This document shows positions 16,478 to 25,213 of a DNA stretch of 64,000 bases, in pieces. The notes beneath the pieces were generated by a model, which made no database searches, was not told the origin of the DNA, and was given only the letters and a program-made list of their open reading frames with translations. The translations under genes and the position numbers were made by a program. Each line of letters starts with the position of its first letter. Positions within the stretch are counted from its first letter, which is position 1. Source of the stretch: JAHDHW01 sp963793295 (GTDB lineage: Bacteria; Bacteroidota; Bacteroidia; Chitinophagales; Saprospiraceae); assembly GCA_963793295.1 (NCBI GenBank), contig CAWBZX010000023.1, positions 1-64,000 on the forward strand. Direction: 5' to 3'.

Positions 16478-18412
16478 TCAGATTTTTCTCTTTTTGCGCT
16501 TCGGCCTATTTTCCCGGAATTTATTTTTAGCTGTAGTGATCTTTCGTTCATTCAACGCTACTCTTTTGTTAAATTTCTTTTTGTCGTTGATAAGTTTTTC
16601 AATCAGATCTTCACGGCCGATACTTTTCAGCTTATCGCGGATAATCTGATGATTTTCTCTTTTGTGCCAGAAGAAGAACAGATGCTGGTTCTTTTTTTCT
16701 TTGGGTGATTTAGCGGTGTAGATTGGCTTCAGGGTATATGGATGAAGTCCTGTATAATAAATCACCGTTGCCACAGTCATTGGCGTAGGCGTAAAATCCT
16801 GAACCTGCTCGAGCTGAAATCCCATATCTTTGGTTTCCGCGGCAAGGTTAGCCATTTCTTCCTCCGTCGAGCCAGGATGGCTTGAGATAAAATAAGGGAT
16901 CAAAGGTTGATTCAATCCATGTTTTTTATTGAACTTTTCGTATTTCTTTTTAAACTCGTGAAAATGCTTGAAAGAAGGTTTTCGCATCACTTTCAAAGTC
17001 TCATCCGAGGTGTGTTCGGGAGCTACTTTCAATCGGCCGCTGACATGACGGCAAACAACTTGCTCCATATATTCATCCAAAGATCCATCATTCTTTTTAT
17101 TGTAAGAATCTACCAAAAGGTCATAACGGATTCCGCTACCGATAAAAGCTTTTTTCACTTTTGGATTCGCGTCTACTTTTTTATACAATTCCGTTAAAGG
17201 TTTATGACTAGTATCCAGATTGCTACAAATCACCGGATGAATGCAACTGGGACTCACGCAGCGGTCACAAATTGATTGAACCTTGCCTTTCATGCGATAC
17301 ATGTTGGCTGATGGTCCTCCCAGGTCACTGATATAACCTTTGAAATCAGGCATTTGGGTTACTGTTTCCACTTCTTTTAATATCGATTCTTCTGATCGGC
17401 TGGCTATAAATTTCCCCTGATGCGCAGAGATCGTACAAAAGCTGCAGCCACCAAAGCATCCGCGGTGCATATTGATCGAAAAGCGGATCATTTCATAAGC
17501 CGGGATCGAGCCACGGTTTTTGTATTTGGGATGTGGCATCCGGGTGTAGGGTAGATCAAACGAGGTGTCAATTTCCGTTTCTGTCATCGGAGGATAGGGT
17601 GGATTGACGATCAACATATGATCTCCGACCGCCTGGATGAGCCGGTTGGCATTTACTTTATTAGATTCCTGTTCTACATGTTTGAAATTTGCTGCAAAAG
17701 ATCGTTTATCCCTCAAGCACTTTTCGTGGGAATGCAATTCCAAGGTTTCCCAATTTTTGTTTACCGGAAGCGGGTCCTGCCTTCCGCGAAGAACAGCAGT
17801 TTGAGGAATCGTGTTCAATGATTCAAAAGGCACCCCTTTTTGAAGTAATCGGATAATTTCTCGCAAGGGCATCTCCCCCATTCCGTATACCAAAAGATCA
17901 GCACCGCTCGTTTCAAGGATATTGGGAAACAACTTATCCGCCCAGTAATCATAATGCGTCACTCGCCTCAATGAAGCTTCAATTCCTCCAATCAAAACAG
18001 GAACATCAGGATATAGTTTTTTTAGAATTTTGGTATAAACCGTAGTTGCATAATCCGGACGAAATCCAGCTGCTCCACCAGGTGTATAAGCATCGGTTGA
18101 GCGTCTTCTTTTCGAAGCAGTATAATGGTTGATCATGGGATCCATACAACCGGAGGTGATTCCAAAAAACAATCTGGGTTTACCCATTTTTTTAAAATCC
18201 CTCAAATCATCTTTCCAGTTGGGTTGCGGAACGATGGCTACTTTCAGTCCCTCACTTTCGATAATACGACCAATGACAGCTGACCCAAATGCAGGGTGGT
18301 CCACATAAGCATCTCCTGAGATCAGAATAACATCCAGTTCATCCCAGCCTCGCTGTTCCACTTCTTTTCGGGTAATGGGCAGCCAATCCGTTACAGGTCG
18401 ATTATCAAACAT
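16478..18412 (-). CDS. ygiQ: YgiQ family radical SAM protein
   Basis: 644 residues. The N-terminal ~190 residues form a B12-binding-like domain (DVILISGDAYVDHPAFGSAVIG, then PVLIGGIEASLRR). The radical SAM domain follows with CFGGCSFC (Cys319, Cys323, Cys326) to hold the 4Fe-4S cluster. A second cysteine set (CDRCVSPSCIHPVIC) and a lysine/arginine-rich tail are usual for YgiQ. The reaction catalysed by YgiQ is not established. It is preceded by an exact -7 box at 18462-18469 and a hairpin in the short leader. Confidence 0.93.
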   Translation of the reverse strand: MFDNRPVTDWLPITRKEVEQRGWDELDVILISGDAYVDHPAFGSAVIGRIIESEGLKVAIVPQPNWKDDLRDFKKMGKPRLFFGITSGCMDPMINHYTASKRRRSTDAYTPGGAAGFRPDYATTVYTKILKKLYPDVPVLIGGIEASLRRVTHYDYWADKLFPNILETSGADLLVYGMGEMPLREIIRLLQKGVPFESLNTIPQTAVLRGRQDPLPVNKNWETLELHSHEKCLRDKRSFAANFKHVEQESNKVNANRLIQAVGDHMLIVNPPYPPMTETEIDTSFDLPYTRMPHPKYKNRGSIPAYEMIRFSINMHRGCFGGCSFCTISAHQGKFIASRSEESILKEVETVTQMPDFKGYISDLGGPSANMYRMKGKVQSICDRCVSPSCIHPVICSNLDTSHKPLTELYKKVDANPKVKKAFIGSGIRYDLLVDSYNKKNDGSLDEYMEQVVCRHVSGRLKVAPEHTSDETLKVMRKPSFKHFHEFKKKYEKFNKKHGLNQPLIPYFISSHPGSTEEEMANLAAETKDMGFQLEQVQDFTPTPMTVATVIYYTGLHPYTLKPIYTAKSPKEKKNQHLFFFWHKRENHQIIRDKLKSIGREDLIEKLINDKKKFNKRVALNERKITTAKNKFRENRPKRKKRKI

Positions 18413-18427
18413 ATTTTCAATTATAAA

Positions 18428-18451
18428 AACAGCCCCAAATGCAGGGCTGTT
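18428..18451 (-). promoter_or_regulatory. Hairpin with U-tract in the ygiQ leader
   Basis: On the minus strand AACAGCCC and GGGCTGTT form a perfect 8-bp stem with an 8-base loop, followed by TTTTTAT and then the ygiQ ATG 16 bases further on. It starts only about ten bases after the predicted -7 box, so it would be the very 5' end of the ygiQ mRNA. It could be an attenuator, a stabilising 5' hairpin, or a second terminator for the upstream gene. Confidence 0.55.
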
Positions 18452-18461
18452 GTATTTATAA

Positions 18462-18469
18462 CAAAGATA
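18462..18469 (-). promoter_or_regulatory. Candidate -7 promoter box for ygiQ
   Basis: The minus strand reads TATCTTTG, an exact TAnnTTTG match, 50 bases upstream of the ATG at 18412. No clear -33 TTG was found at the usual spacing. It sits between the terminator of the previous gene and the ygiQ leader hairpin, which is a sensible position. Confidence 0.5.
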
Positions 18470-18504
18470 CGCTTTTATAATTTTACCTTTTTAGCTTAGA
18501 AAAG

Positions 18505-18540
18505 GCAAAAAAGAAGGTGCCCATTGAAATGAGCACCTTC
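18505..18540 (-). terminator. Rho-independent terminator of the SnoaL-like gene
   Basis: On the minus strand GAAGGTGC pairs with GCACCTTC (18513-18520 with 18533-18540), followed by six T. It lies 14 bases after the stop of the gene at 18555 and has the classical stem plus U-run form. Confidence 0.85.
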
Positions 18541-18554
18541 CCTTTTCAAAATCG

Positions 18555-19529
18555 TTATGGCTTCATGGCAGTAGTTGGTTTGTCTTCAATCATCATATAA
18601 GACATTGAGAAAACCTTTTCTCCTTTATCATTCATCTTCTCTACACTATAATGCATCTTTCCATCATCTCCTATTTTCATCATACCTTTTGATTTTGAAT
18701 CTTTTCCTACTCGGTGTGATTCAAAATGTAGCACCCCATCATCATCAATTTCACCTGTGCCTATTTCGACTTCAGACCAACCGGAATTTGGAAAATAAGA
18801 CGCTGAATATAGAGAGACTTTTTCAGTTCCCAGGTCATAACCAATGATACTTTCATCTTCTATGACCAACTCTTCGCCATCAGATTTTTCAATATAAACC
18901 GTTGCATGAGCCTTTAAGCCGGTATTTGTGCTTTTAACTTTTACCTGGGAAGCCAGTAACTTCCAACCGCTGCCACCTTCCATTTTAATGGAATTAGGGT
19001 CCAATTTCCAGGTTCCTGCCATTCTCTGTAGCGCATATTTTTTATGCATGGACTTGAACATTTTAGAAGCGGTAGCCTCCATACGAAGGATTTTCCACTT
19101 TCCATCACGCTTTTCCAAAACCCGGGTTTCATGAGTACCGTTACCTTCCAGGAAATTAACATATGCCATATTTCCTGCGACTTTAAATTGATAATCATAC
19201 TTTTTGGGAAGGTCTTCATTAACAGGGTTTTTTTCGAGATAAGCCTTCGTTTGTGTTGAAACTTCCTTCCAACCTTTGGCTTCAAAAACCCCATTTTCTC
19301 CTCGGAAAGGAGAAGTCCATGAAAAAACAGTCATTGGATCTTTGGCCACGCAATCTGACCATTTTTCATAATCGCGAAGATTAAAGTACTTGGTTTCGTC
19401 TTCGATTACTTGTTTCACGGCTTGTTCTTCAGAAGTAAGCGTTGAAACACCTTTTTCGGTCAATTCCTGAGCTTGAACTAATGGTAAAGAGAACATTAAA
19501 ACGGTAAGGATAAAAAATACTTTTTTCAT
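18555..19529 (-). CDS. Secreted protein with SnoaL/NTF2-like N-terminal domain and lipocalin-like C-terminal half
   Basis: 324 residues. A Sec signal peptide (FFILTVLMFSLPLVQAQ) is followed by a region of ~130 residues with the SnoaL/NTF2-like pattern: EEQAVKQVIEDETKYFNLRDYEKW, then MAYVNFLEGNGTHETRVLEKRDGKWKI. The C-terminal half (MAGTWKLDPNSI, ATVYIEKSDGEELVIEDESI, GTGEIDDDGVLHFESHRVG) looks like a beta-barrel of the DUF1579 kind. No catalytic residues are evident. A periplasmic or secreted ligand-binding role is only a guess. It is monocistronic with its own strong terminator. Confidence 0.7.
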   Translation of the reverse strand: MKKVFFILTVLMFSLPLVQAQELTEKGVSTLTSEEQAVKQVIEDETKYFNLRDYEKWSDCVAKDPMTVFSWTSPFRGENGVFEAKGWKEVSTQTKAYLEKNPVNEDLPKKYDYQFKVAGNMAYVNFLEGNGTHETRVLEKRDGKWKILRMEATASKMFKSMHKKYALQRMAGTWKLDPNSIKMEGGSGWKLLASQVKVKSTNTGLKAHATVYIEKSDGEELVIEDESIIGYDLGTEKVSLYSASYFPNSGWSEVEIGTGEIDDDGVLHFESHRVGKDSKSKGMMKIGDDGKMHYSVEKMNDKGEKVFSMSYMMIEDKPTTAMKP

Positions 19530-20010
19530 TGGTTAGGATTTTAGTTAAAAAATAAGTGATTTTATATTCTTGATTATTGTATAAAAACAAAGTGGCTGTA
19601 AAACATCAACCTCTGTTTAAAATTTGCAATTACAAATTTTATTTTGCCTTTTTACTATTCCGAAAAGAAGGAAGAATTCCAATTTTTTTCATTTCACTAA
19701 TTCTAAGTTTGGGTTACTTAGCTTTCAGATTTGCACGTGGTTAAAGATAATAATATTTTATCATATAAAGTAATTTAGTTGACCTTGTTTGTATCTAATC
19801 CGATTTTTTTTAATAAAAAATATTGGAAACTTATTGGAAGTAATGGAACAAGAAAAATGCATTAAAAATCAATATTTTGAAATGCTGCAATGGCTATACC
19901 TCAAACCTATTCGTTTAAAATTTCAACGATCTGATTGGTTTTTTACATTAATTTGGAGCTGTTTATTAGAACAGTCCTTTATCCAAGTATAATTTTTTAT
20001 GATTTAGATT
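19530..20010. other. Divergent intergenic region
   Basis: About 480 AT-rich bases upstream of two divergent genes. It contains an inverted repeat AATTTG ... CAAATT around 19619-19640. An open frame at 19789-19992 has no recognisable features and a TTG start, so I do not call it a gene. Confidence 0.4.
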
Positions 20011-20018
20011 TATCTTTG
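20011..20018 (+). promoter_or_regulatory. Candidate -7 promoter box for the LPG-synthase-like gene
   Basis: TATCTTTG exactly matches TAnnTTTG and lies 72 bases before the ATG at 20091, leaving a leader of normal length. No convincing -33 element was seen. Confidence 0.5.
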
Positions 20019-20090
20019 ACGGCTGTAAAGTAACGCTTCCTATAATTATACAAGACTTGGATGAACTATTAATGATGCCCTTTTCGAACT

Positions 20091-21011
20091 ATGAAAGAAG
20101 CAATTAAAAGTGTGGCCCTCCCTATTGGGTTAGCATTAAAACAATGGACCTTTAAAAAGATTCTCATTGGTTTTTTTAAGCTTGCATTTAGTGGCTTAGC
20201 CATTTATATCATTTTTCAAAAGGTAGAATGGCAAAAGGTTGTGTTTTATTTAAAGCAAGCCAATTGGATATTTCTACTTCTAGCTTTTTTATCTTTTTTT
20301 GTTTCAAAAGCCATCGCCGCGATTCGTATCAATTATTATTATCGGGCTCAGCAATTAATTATACCGGAAATTCTTAATCTAAAACTAACCTTACTTTCGA
20401 TATTCTACAGTTTGTTTATTCCGATGATCGGAGGAGAAGGTTATCGCGTATACTGGCTCAAACGGAATAGCTCAACAGCGATCAAGCCATTGATTTGGAC
20501 TTCTTTTCTGGATAGGATAAGTGGGCTTTTTGCTCTTTTATGCCTGGCTATTTTATTGCTGCCTTTTACCGGAATACCTTTAACCTTTAAGCCTTTGTTT
20601 CTTTTAGGAATCCCGTTGATGTATGCAGTTTATTTTATTACTCACCGATGGTTTTTCAAATCATTCCAAACAGCCTGGTGGAAAGTAAATGGCTATTCTA
20701 TTTTAGTTCAAATCCTACAGATAGCATGTACTTTTTTCATTCTCTTATCCCTTAATGTTAACCAACATATCATCGATTATCTTTTTATTTTTCTGCTTTC
20801 CAGCCTAGCTTTTGTATTGCCTTTTATTGGTGCAAGGGAAATGGCTTTTGTTTTTGGCGCATCGTTTTTAGGACTGGATCCAGACCTGTCCCTAACGGTC
20901 AGTCTATTCTTTTTCCTTTCTTTAGCGGTAACATCTTTGGGTGGATTGTTTTATTTTTTGTTTCCCTCTTATTTGGCCAGGCATGAAGTAGAGCAAATCA
21001 ATGCCTCATAA
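20091..21011 (+). CDS. Lysylphosphatidylglycerol synthase TM-region family protein (UPF0104)
   Basis: 306 residues with about eight membrane spans. The motif GGEGYRVYWLKR near residue 117 and TSFLDRISGLFALL are hallmarks of the LPG_synthase_TM (flippase-like) family. The cytoplasmic aminoacyl-transferase domain of MprF is absent, so this is the membrane part alone. Members have been linked to lipid or polyprenyl-phosphate-sugar flipping; the cargo is unknown here. The next gene, on the other strand, is a GT39 membrane glycosyltransferase that would use a lipid-linked sugar. The pairing is suggestive but not proof of a shared pathway. Confidence 0.85.
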   Translation: MKEAIKSVALPIGLALKQWTFKKILIGFFKLAFSGLAIYIIFQKVEWQKVVFYLKQANWIFLLLAFLSFFVSKAIAAIRINYYYRAQQLIIPEILNLKLTLLSIFYSLFIPMIGGEGYRVYWLKRNSSTAIKPLIWTSFLDRISGLFALLCLAILLLPFTGIPLTFKPLFLLGIPLMYAVYFITHRWFFKSFQTAWWKVNGYSILVQILQIACTFFILLSLNVNQHIIDYLFIFLLSSLAFVLPFIGAREMAFVFGASFLGLDPDLSLTVSLFFFLSLAVTSLGGLFYFLFPSYLARHEVEQINAS

Positions 21012-21041
21012 AATGACCTCGATCTGGAATGATTGAAACTA

Positions 21042-21626
21042 TTATTTCCCTTCAGAATCCGTTTTAAATAAAATCATCTCTCTGTCAATAAATTTATCGG
21101 TAAAATTATACAAAACTTTAACCGACTTATCATTCAATATTAACTCATCTTTTCGGGCAAGGTAAAATTGATCCGCGTAAAAGCTAGTATCAAATTTCAT
21201 GATATGCTGATTCCCTTTGGTGAGGTAATAAGGAATTTGATAGGCCAATATACCCGCTGAAGTAAGTTTCACCTCCTTTAAGGTAAACGGTCCAATGGAT
21301 GCGTCTGATTTAAATGTGTTAGGAACACCATACCAATGAACCGGTTTTTCACCGGTAATTTTCAGCATTTTTTCAATGTGGTCACGATAAACCAATTGAT
21401 CAGATTCATTTGCCAGAGCAGGTAAATAGGTGAAGTTGAAACCAATCCGCATTAAGAAGATAAATAAAATAAAATAATAAATTTTATACTCCGAATATTT
21501 CCGGAAAGCATATATCAATGTTGTTCCCAATAGTATTAGTGTCGCGCATTTCAAAACAATAAAAGGTAAATCAGCAGTCTGTGGTAAAAAAGGTGGGACA
21601 AAAAATATTAATGTACCAAGAAACAT
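21042..21626 (-). CDS. GT39/ArnT-like membrane glycosyltransferase, C-terminal piece (frameshifted)
   Basis: 194 residues: two or three membrane spans (FLGTLIFFVPPFLP, CATLILLGTTLIYAF, IYYFILFIFLMRIGF), then a soluble periplasmic tail. This is the normal end of the GT39 protein that begins at 22701. In the plus strand, five T at 21655-21659 mark the break. With one base fewer the protein reads MENNIFRIFWGAMFLGT without interruption. The nominal ATG at 21626 is internal. Confidence 0.75.
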   Translation of the reverse strand: MFLGTLIFFVPPFLPQTADLPFIVLKCATLILLGTTLIYAFRKYSEYKIYYFILFIFLMRIGFNFTYLPALANESDQLVYRDHIEKMLKITGEKPVHWYGVPNTFKSDASIGPFTLKEVKLTSAGILAYQIPYYLTKGNQHIMKFDTSFYADQFYLARKDELILNDKSVKVLYNFTDKFIDREMILFKTDSEGK

Positions 21627-22701
21627 AGCTCCCCAAAAAATACGAAATATATTGTTTTTCCATTTGATCTAAAACTGAATTTACATTTAAAAAGAAAAAA
21701 CTCAGTACAATACAAAAGAAAGGAAAAAACATGTACAAATATCGCGATTTGTGGTCAGCAGACATCCAATAAATCGGAATATTGAACAAAATAAACACGC
21801 CACAAAACAGCAGTAATGGATTGGATCGTCCTACTTTTAAAACATCTTTTCTGAATAAAAAAACAAGCAGTATACTCCATGGAGCCAGCAGTTTTAAAAG
21901 CAAAAAAGGAAAACTCGCCGTCCCTACCAAAGTCATCCAAAAGGTGTGCTCCATTCCCGTTCGTTGAGCAGCTTCTTTATACAATCGCACCACGAATCCC
22001 AAGGCATCATCAGAAAACGAATAATAATAAAAATATCCGCCTACCGCCACAGAATAAGCGACAATACCAAGTATATGTTTCCAGGAAAACAACATTCTCC
22101 ATTGACGGTTGACGACAAACCATGGTAATAGCGTCAAAGCTTGAAAAGCAATGGATGGGGGACCTTTAGTAAGCGTTCCAGCTGCTGCCAGCAAATAGGA
22201 AATCAAAAACAGCCTGCCAAATTGCTTTTTTTCAAAAAACCAAAAAATGGCCATCACCTGCAGAAAAACCAGAAAACTGAAAAACAAATCAATTTCACCG
22301 GCGTTGACTGTTCCATAAAACAATAAGTCTGCTGAACTAAGAAAAAATAAACTGGAAAGCAGGGCAACTTCTGTTTTCAAAAATCGCCTTACAATTAAAA
22401 AATTAATCACAGCGGTAGCCAGAAAAGCTAATAATGAAGGCAATCGAACAACCCACTCTTCAAAAGAACCGAAAAGTTTGAAAAACAAAACCATGATCCA
22501 ATTGAACATCGGAGGTTTATTGTAATAACTCCAATCATTAATTTTTGGAACCAGATAATTTCCAGTCAGTGCCATTTCCATAGAAACAATCGCTCGACGC
22601 GGCTCTTCAGCTCGCAGTTCGATGATATTGTTCCAGCCGAAAAGGGAGAAAATAATCAATAATAAAAAGGCAATCGTTAATATCTTTTGAGCTGAGTTCA
22701 A
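21571..22701 (-). CDS. GT39/ArnT-like membrane glycosyltransferase, N-terminal piece (frameshifted)
   Basis: 376 residues with about nine membrane spans. The first periplasmic loop carries ELRAEEPRRAIVSMEMALTGNYLVPK and YYNKPPMFNW, the acidic and aromatic signature of the PMT/ArnT (GT39) group that transfers sugars from polyprenyl phosphate carriers. The start is unclear. The frame opens at a TTG at 22701, right after an in-frame TGA, and the next ATG would remove the first span. An exact TAnnTTTG box (22706-22713) ends four bases before this TTG. The frame breaks after LDQMEK (near 21657) and the real C-terminus lies in 21042-21626. Restored length is about 550 residues. Confidence 0.8.
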   Translation of the reverse strand: MNSAQKILTIAFLLLIIFSLFGWNNIIELRAEEPRRAIVSMEMALTGNYLVPKINDWSYYNKPPMFNWIMVLFFKLFGSFEEWVVRLPSLLAFLATAVINFLIVRRFLKTEVALLSSLFFLSSADLLFYGTVNAGEIDLFFSFLVFLQVMAIFWFFEKKQFGRLFLISYLLAAAGTLTKGPPSIAFQALTLLPWFVVNRQWRMLFSWKHILGIVAYSVAVGGYFYYYSFSDDALGFVVRLYKEAAQRTGMEHTFWMTLVGTASFPFLLLKLLAPWSILLVFLFRKDVLKVGRSNPLLLFCGVFILFNIPIYWMSADHKSRYLYMFFPFFCIVLSFFFLNVNSVLDQMEKQYISYFLGSYVSWYINIFCPTFFTTDC

Positions 22702-22804
22702 TGATCAAAGTTAAGTTGTCACGAAAATAATCGATTTACACAATATTAATCTCTGCCTATAAAATGCGCCGTTAAGAAAGACTGATGCATCCATTATTGA
22801 GATC

Positions 22805-23299
22805 TCAATCTACATCATTCCCTTCTTCCTCATGATCCTCGTCTTCGCCATTTCGCAATCCTTCAAACCAATCAGCCAATTCTTTACTTTGCACCGCAGT
22901 CATTTTTGCTTCACTGTGCAACCAGGTGTAAGATTTAAGGGGCATTTTACCATCGGAAACCATTTCAAAACATTCCTCCAGTTTATGATCCGCCTTTTTA
23001 GCATCATAAGCTGTCCATTCCGAAAAATTCAGATGCTTTTTAGCTCCATTGATATGGCCTTTTATCCACCATGAAACCGGAGCAACACTAGTATACCAAG
23101 GATATTCAGTGTGATTGGAATGGCAATCGTAGCAGGCATCTTTTATTAAAGTTGCTAAATTTGGTGGCGGGTTATTTAAAGTGATAAAATCCTTGGCAGG
23201 ATCGATTTCCGGATTCGTTTTGTCAATCGGAAAAAACTGAGCGATAATTAGAAAAGCCAATAAAGCCCAGAGCAGGTATTTTTTTATTTTTTGCTTCAT
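22805..23299 (-). CDS. Haem-binding domain protein (Haem_bd family), membrane-anchored
   Basis: 164 residues. One N-terminal membrane segment (YLLWALLAFLIIAQFF) is followed by CYDCH (Cys56-His60), a c-type haem attachment motif. Then comes SNHTEYPWYTSVAPVSWWI and GKMPLKSYTWLHSEAKMT, the conserved body of the Haem_bd family. The protein should sit in the periplasm with one covalently bound haem; a redox or sensing role is possible. The tail is strongly acidic. No cytochrome maturation genes are nearby. Confidence 0.88.
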   Translation of the reverse strand: MKQKIKKYLLWALLAFLIIAQFFPIDKTNPEIDPAKDFITLNNPPPNLATLIKDACYDCHSNHTEYPWYTSVAPVSWWIKGHINGAKKHLNFSEWTAYDAKKADHKLEECFEMVSDGKMPLKSYTWLHSEAKMTAVQSKELADWFEGLRNGEDEDHEEEGNDVD

Positions 23300-23434
23300 T
23301 CGGTAAATATAAAAAATGATAGAGAATTCAAATCACCTGAATGGCTTGTTTTTAAAAAAAACAAAAACAATTGAAAATTCAATAGGATATTCAATTTTAA
23401 GTAATTTAAGTGCTCAAAAAATAAAAGATATTCA

Positions 23435-24046
23435 TTGAAAGCATTTACAGAAAGTGGGCTGGCCTTTAGTTTTTCCGATAGATGGAAAGTTTTAAAATAT
23501 GATGAACATCGATTTTACCGGTATTTGAGTGGCTCCGGTTTTAAAGGTGTTGATTTTATTGGAATTCTGGATGAAAAACAACTGGCTTTGATTGAAGTTA
23601 AAAACTATAAAGATCGTTATTCACTGGACGAATCAGATCCGACAGAGGAGCTAATAGCAGATTCGGGGGCTTATGCAGAGAAATATGCTCAAAAATTCCA
23701 GGATACTTTCCAGCTCATTGGCATTATACGCAAATATTACAAACGAAGATGGTGGTTCAAAACCCTCAGAAAATTAATTCTTCAGCACATCCCTCGGCGT
23801 TTGTTACTTCGATTTGACTGGGGATTTTGGAACATTGTTATCCAATTGATTGATGAAAAAAAAGAAAAAGTGCTGCTTGTACTTTGGCTGGAACTGGACG
23901 ATGGAATCGCTGCTTCAAAAATCAAAACCGGGACCGATCAAATTCAGGACTACCTTCAAAGTCAGTTTAGACAAAAAGAAGTCGAAGTTTTGATTACCCA
24001 TTCAAAAAATTCTATTTTAGGATTAAAAGGAGGGCCTAAACAATAA
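23435..24046 (+). CDS. Unrecognised protein with PD-(D/E)XK-like nuclease motif
   Basis: 203 residues. The first part shows GVDFIGILDEKQLALIEVK, with Asp40 and a Glu54-x-Lys56 on a hydrophobic strand, the pattern of a PD-(D/E)XK nuclease-fold core. A basic stretch (YYKRRWWFKTLRKLILQHIPRRLLLRF) could contact DNA or membrane. The only start in the frame is TTG at 23435; no ATG exists, so the start is uncertain. The end overlaps the end of the convergent phosphoesterase gene by 11 bases. No methylase or restriction partner lies nearby. The nuclease reading rests on motif pattern only. Confidence 0.6.
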   Translation: MKAFTESGLAFSFSDRWKVLKYDEHRFYRYLSGSGFKGVDFIGILDEKQLALIEVKNYKDRYSLDESDPTEELIADSGAYAEKYAQKFQDTFQLIGIIRKYYKRRWWFKTLRKLILQHIPRRLLLRFDWGFWNIVIQLIDEKKEKVLLVLWLELDDGIAASKIKTGTDQIQDYLQSQFRQKEVEVLITHSKNSILGLKGGPKQ

Positions 24047-24722
24047 TTTTTTCAATATTCTTTTGTTCATACAATTGCTTTTTGTCCAAATCTAAAGCAA
24101 ATAAATAACCTAATTCTTTTACATTATAAACACATCCACCATCAATAATCATCGTTGATTTTTCCTTTATTTTACTCAAATTGTCGCGGATGGATGAAGC
24201 TTTTGTTGGTACATGTCCATGCACTATAATTCGATGGCCCAACCAATCTTTTTTTATTTGATCGTACCAATTGCGAATCCAAATCATTGACTGAGCACCA
24301 TCAAATGGGTTTGGCAGATTAAAATTAAGGCCGGCATGAACTAATATGTAATCGTCTACTTCCATGTAATATGGCAATGCATCAAACCACCGAAGGTAAT
24401 CCTCTGGAATTTCATCAATAGACTTCACTTTAAAACTTTTCATCGCATCAATTCCGCCGTGGTTTTGCCATAACTGCAAATCAAAAGGATCATTGAAACT
24501 ATCGAGTAGCATTTGTTCATGATTGCCCCGAAGACAGCACACGAAGTACCCTTCATATTGCAATTGCCAAATATGATCGATCACCCCTTTGCTATCTGGT
24601 CCCCGATCAATGAAATCGCCCAGCAGATACAATTCATCACTTTTAGATAACCCAATTTTGTTCAAAAGAGCTTTGAACGTTTCCAGGCATCCATGAATAT
24701 CTGAAATAGCAATTTTCCTCAT
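24036..24722 (-). CDS. Metallophosphoesterase (Ser/Thr protein phosphatase/ApaH-like)
   Basis: 228 residues, cytoplasmic. The metal-binding blocks of the calcineurin-like fold are complete and in order: SDIHGCLETF (Asp8, His10), GDFIDRGPDSKG, RGNHEQML, VHAGLNF and IVHGHVP. This pattern fits PrpA/PrpE- or ApaH-type enzymes, which act on phosphoproteins or dinucleoside polyphosphates; sequence alone does not decide which. The gene converges with and overlaps the end of the preceding nuclease-like gene. Confidence 0.92.
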   Translation of the reverse strand: MRKIAISDIHGCLETFKALLNKIGLSKSDELYLLGDFIDRGPDSKGVIDHIWQLQYEGYFVCCLRGNHEQMLLDSFNDPFDLQLWQNHGGIDAMKSFKVKSIDEIPEDYLRWFDALPYYMEVDDYILVHAGLNFNLPNPFDGAQSMIWIRNWYDQIKKDWLGHRIIVHGHVPTKASSIRDNLSKIKEKSTMIIDGGCVYNVKELGYLFALDLDKKQLYEQKNIEKIIV

Positions 24723-25213
24723 TTTAAAGCTTCCTTGTATTTTTCAAACATTTTAATGCTTTAATTATTAAATTTTGGACCAAAATCCAAAATCAAATAC
24801 GATTTTTATTATCCTTTTTTCTTAAAATATTATGACAACGCTATGCAAATTTAGCCAGCTTTGATTATTAGGCAACTTTTTATAGCTACCTTTTTCAAAC
24901 CACCAAAACTATTAATTAACGCAAGTTGCGAAACACCTTGCTAATTATGAATGATGAATTATGAATTTTCTCCAAAAACGTGTAAAAACCAACTTATCAT
25001 TCATCATTTTTAACTCATCATTTTCAAGTTTGCGATATATCGCAACTTGAATTAATTAGCTTGTAAAATCAATTGGATAGGCTATTTATTTAAAAATATT
25101 CAAAAAAACGAATTAATTTAAGTGATTGTCCTTGTTCGTTCAGTAAGTGTAAAAAAATATTGATAATTTAGTCAAACCACTTAATAACTTAAAACATATT
25201 TCAACAAGATCCA
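24723..25213. other. Divergent intergenic region with fold-back repeat
   Basis: About 490 AT-rich bases between the phosphoesterase and nagB-like genes, without a credible open frame. The middle (24913-25057) is an imperfect inverted repeat described separately. No exact TAnnTTTG box was found in front of 25214. Confidence 0.5.
24913..25057. repeat. Fold-back element with terminal inverted repeats
   Basis: The left end AATTAACGCAAGTTGCG (24913-24929 region) and right end CGCAACTTGAATTAATT (25041-25057) are inverted copies. Inside them AATTATGAATGATGAATTATG is answered by TATCATTCATCATTTTT. A short near-palindrome TTGCGATATATCGCAA sits at the right end. It could be a small non-autonomous element, a cruciform or a regulatory structure. 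No transposase is present. Confidence 0.5.

Noticed and set aside
19789..19992. 67-codon frame in the intergenic region upstream of the LPG-synthase-like gene.
   Set aside because: TTG start, no family motif, AT-driven composition, and the candidate promoter lies after it.
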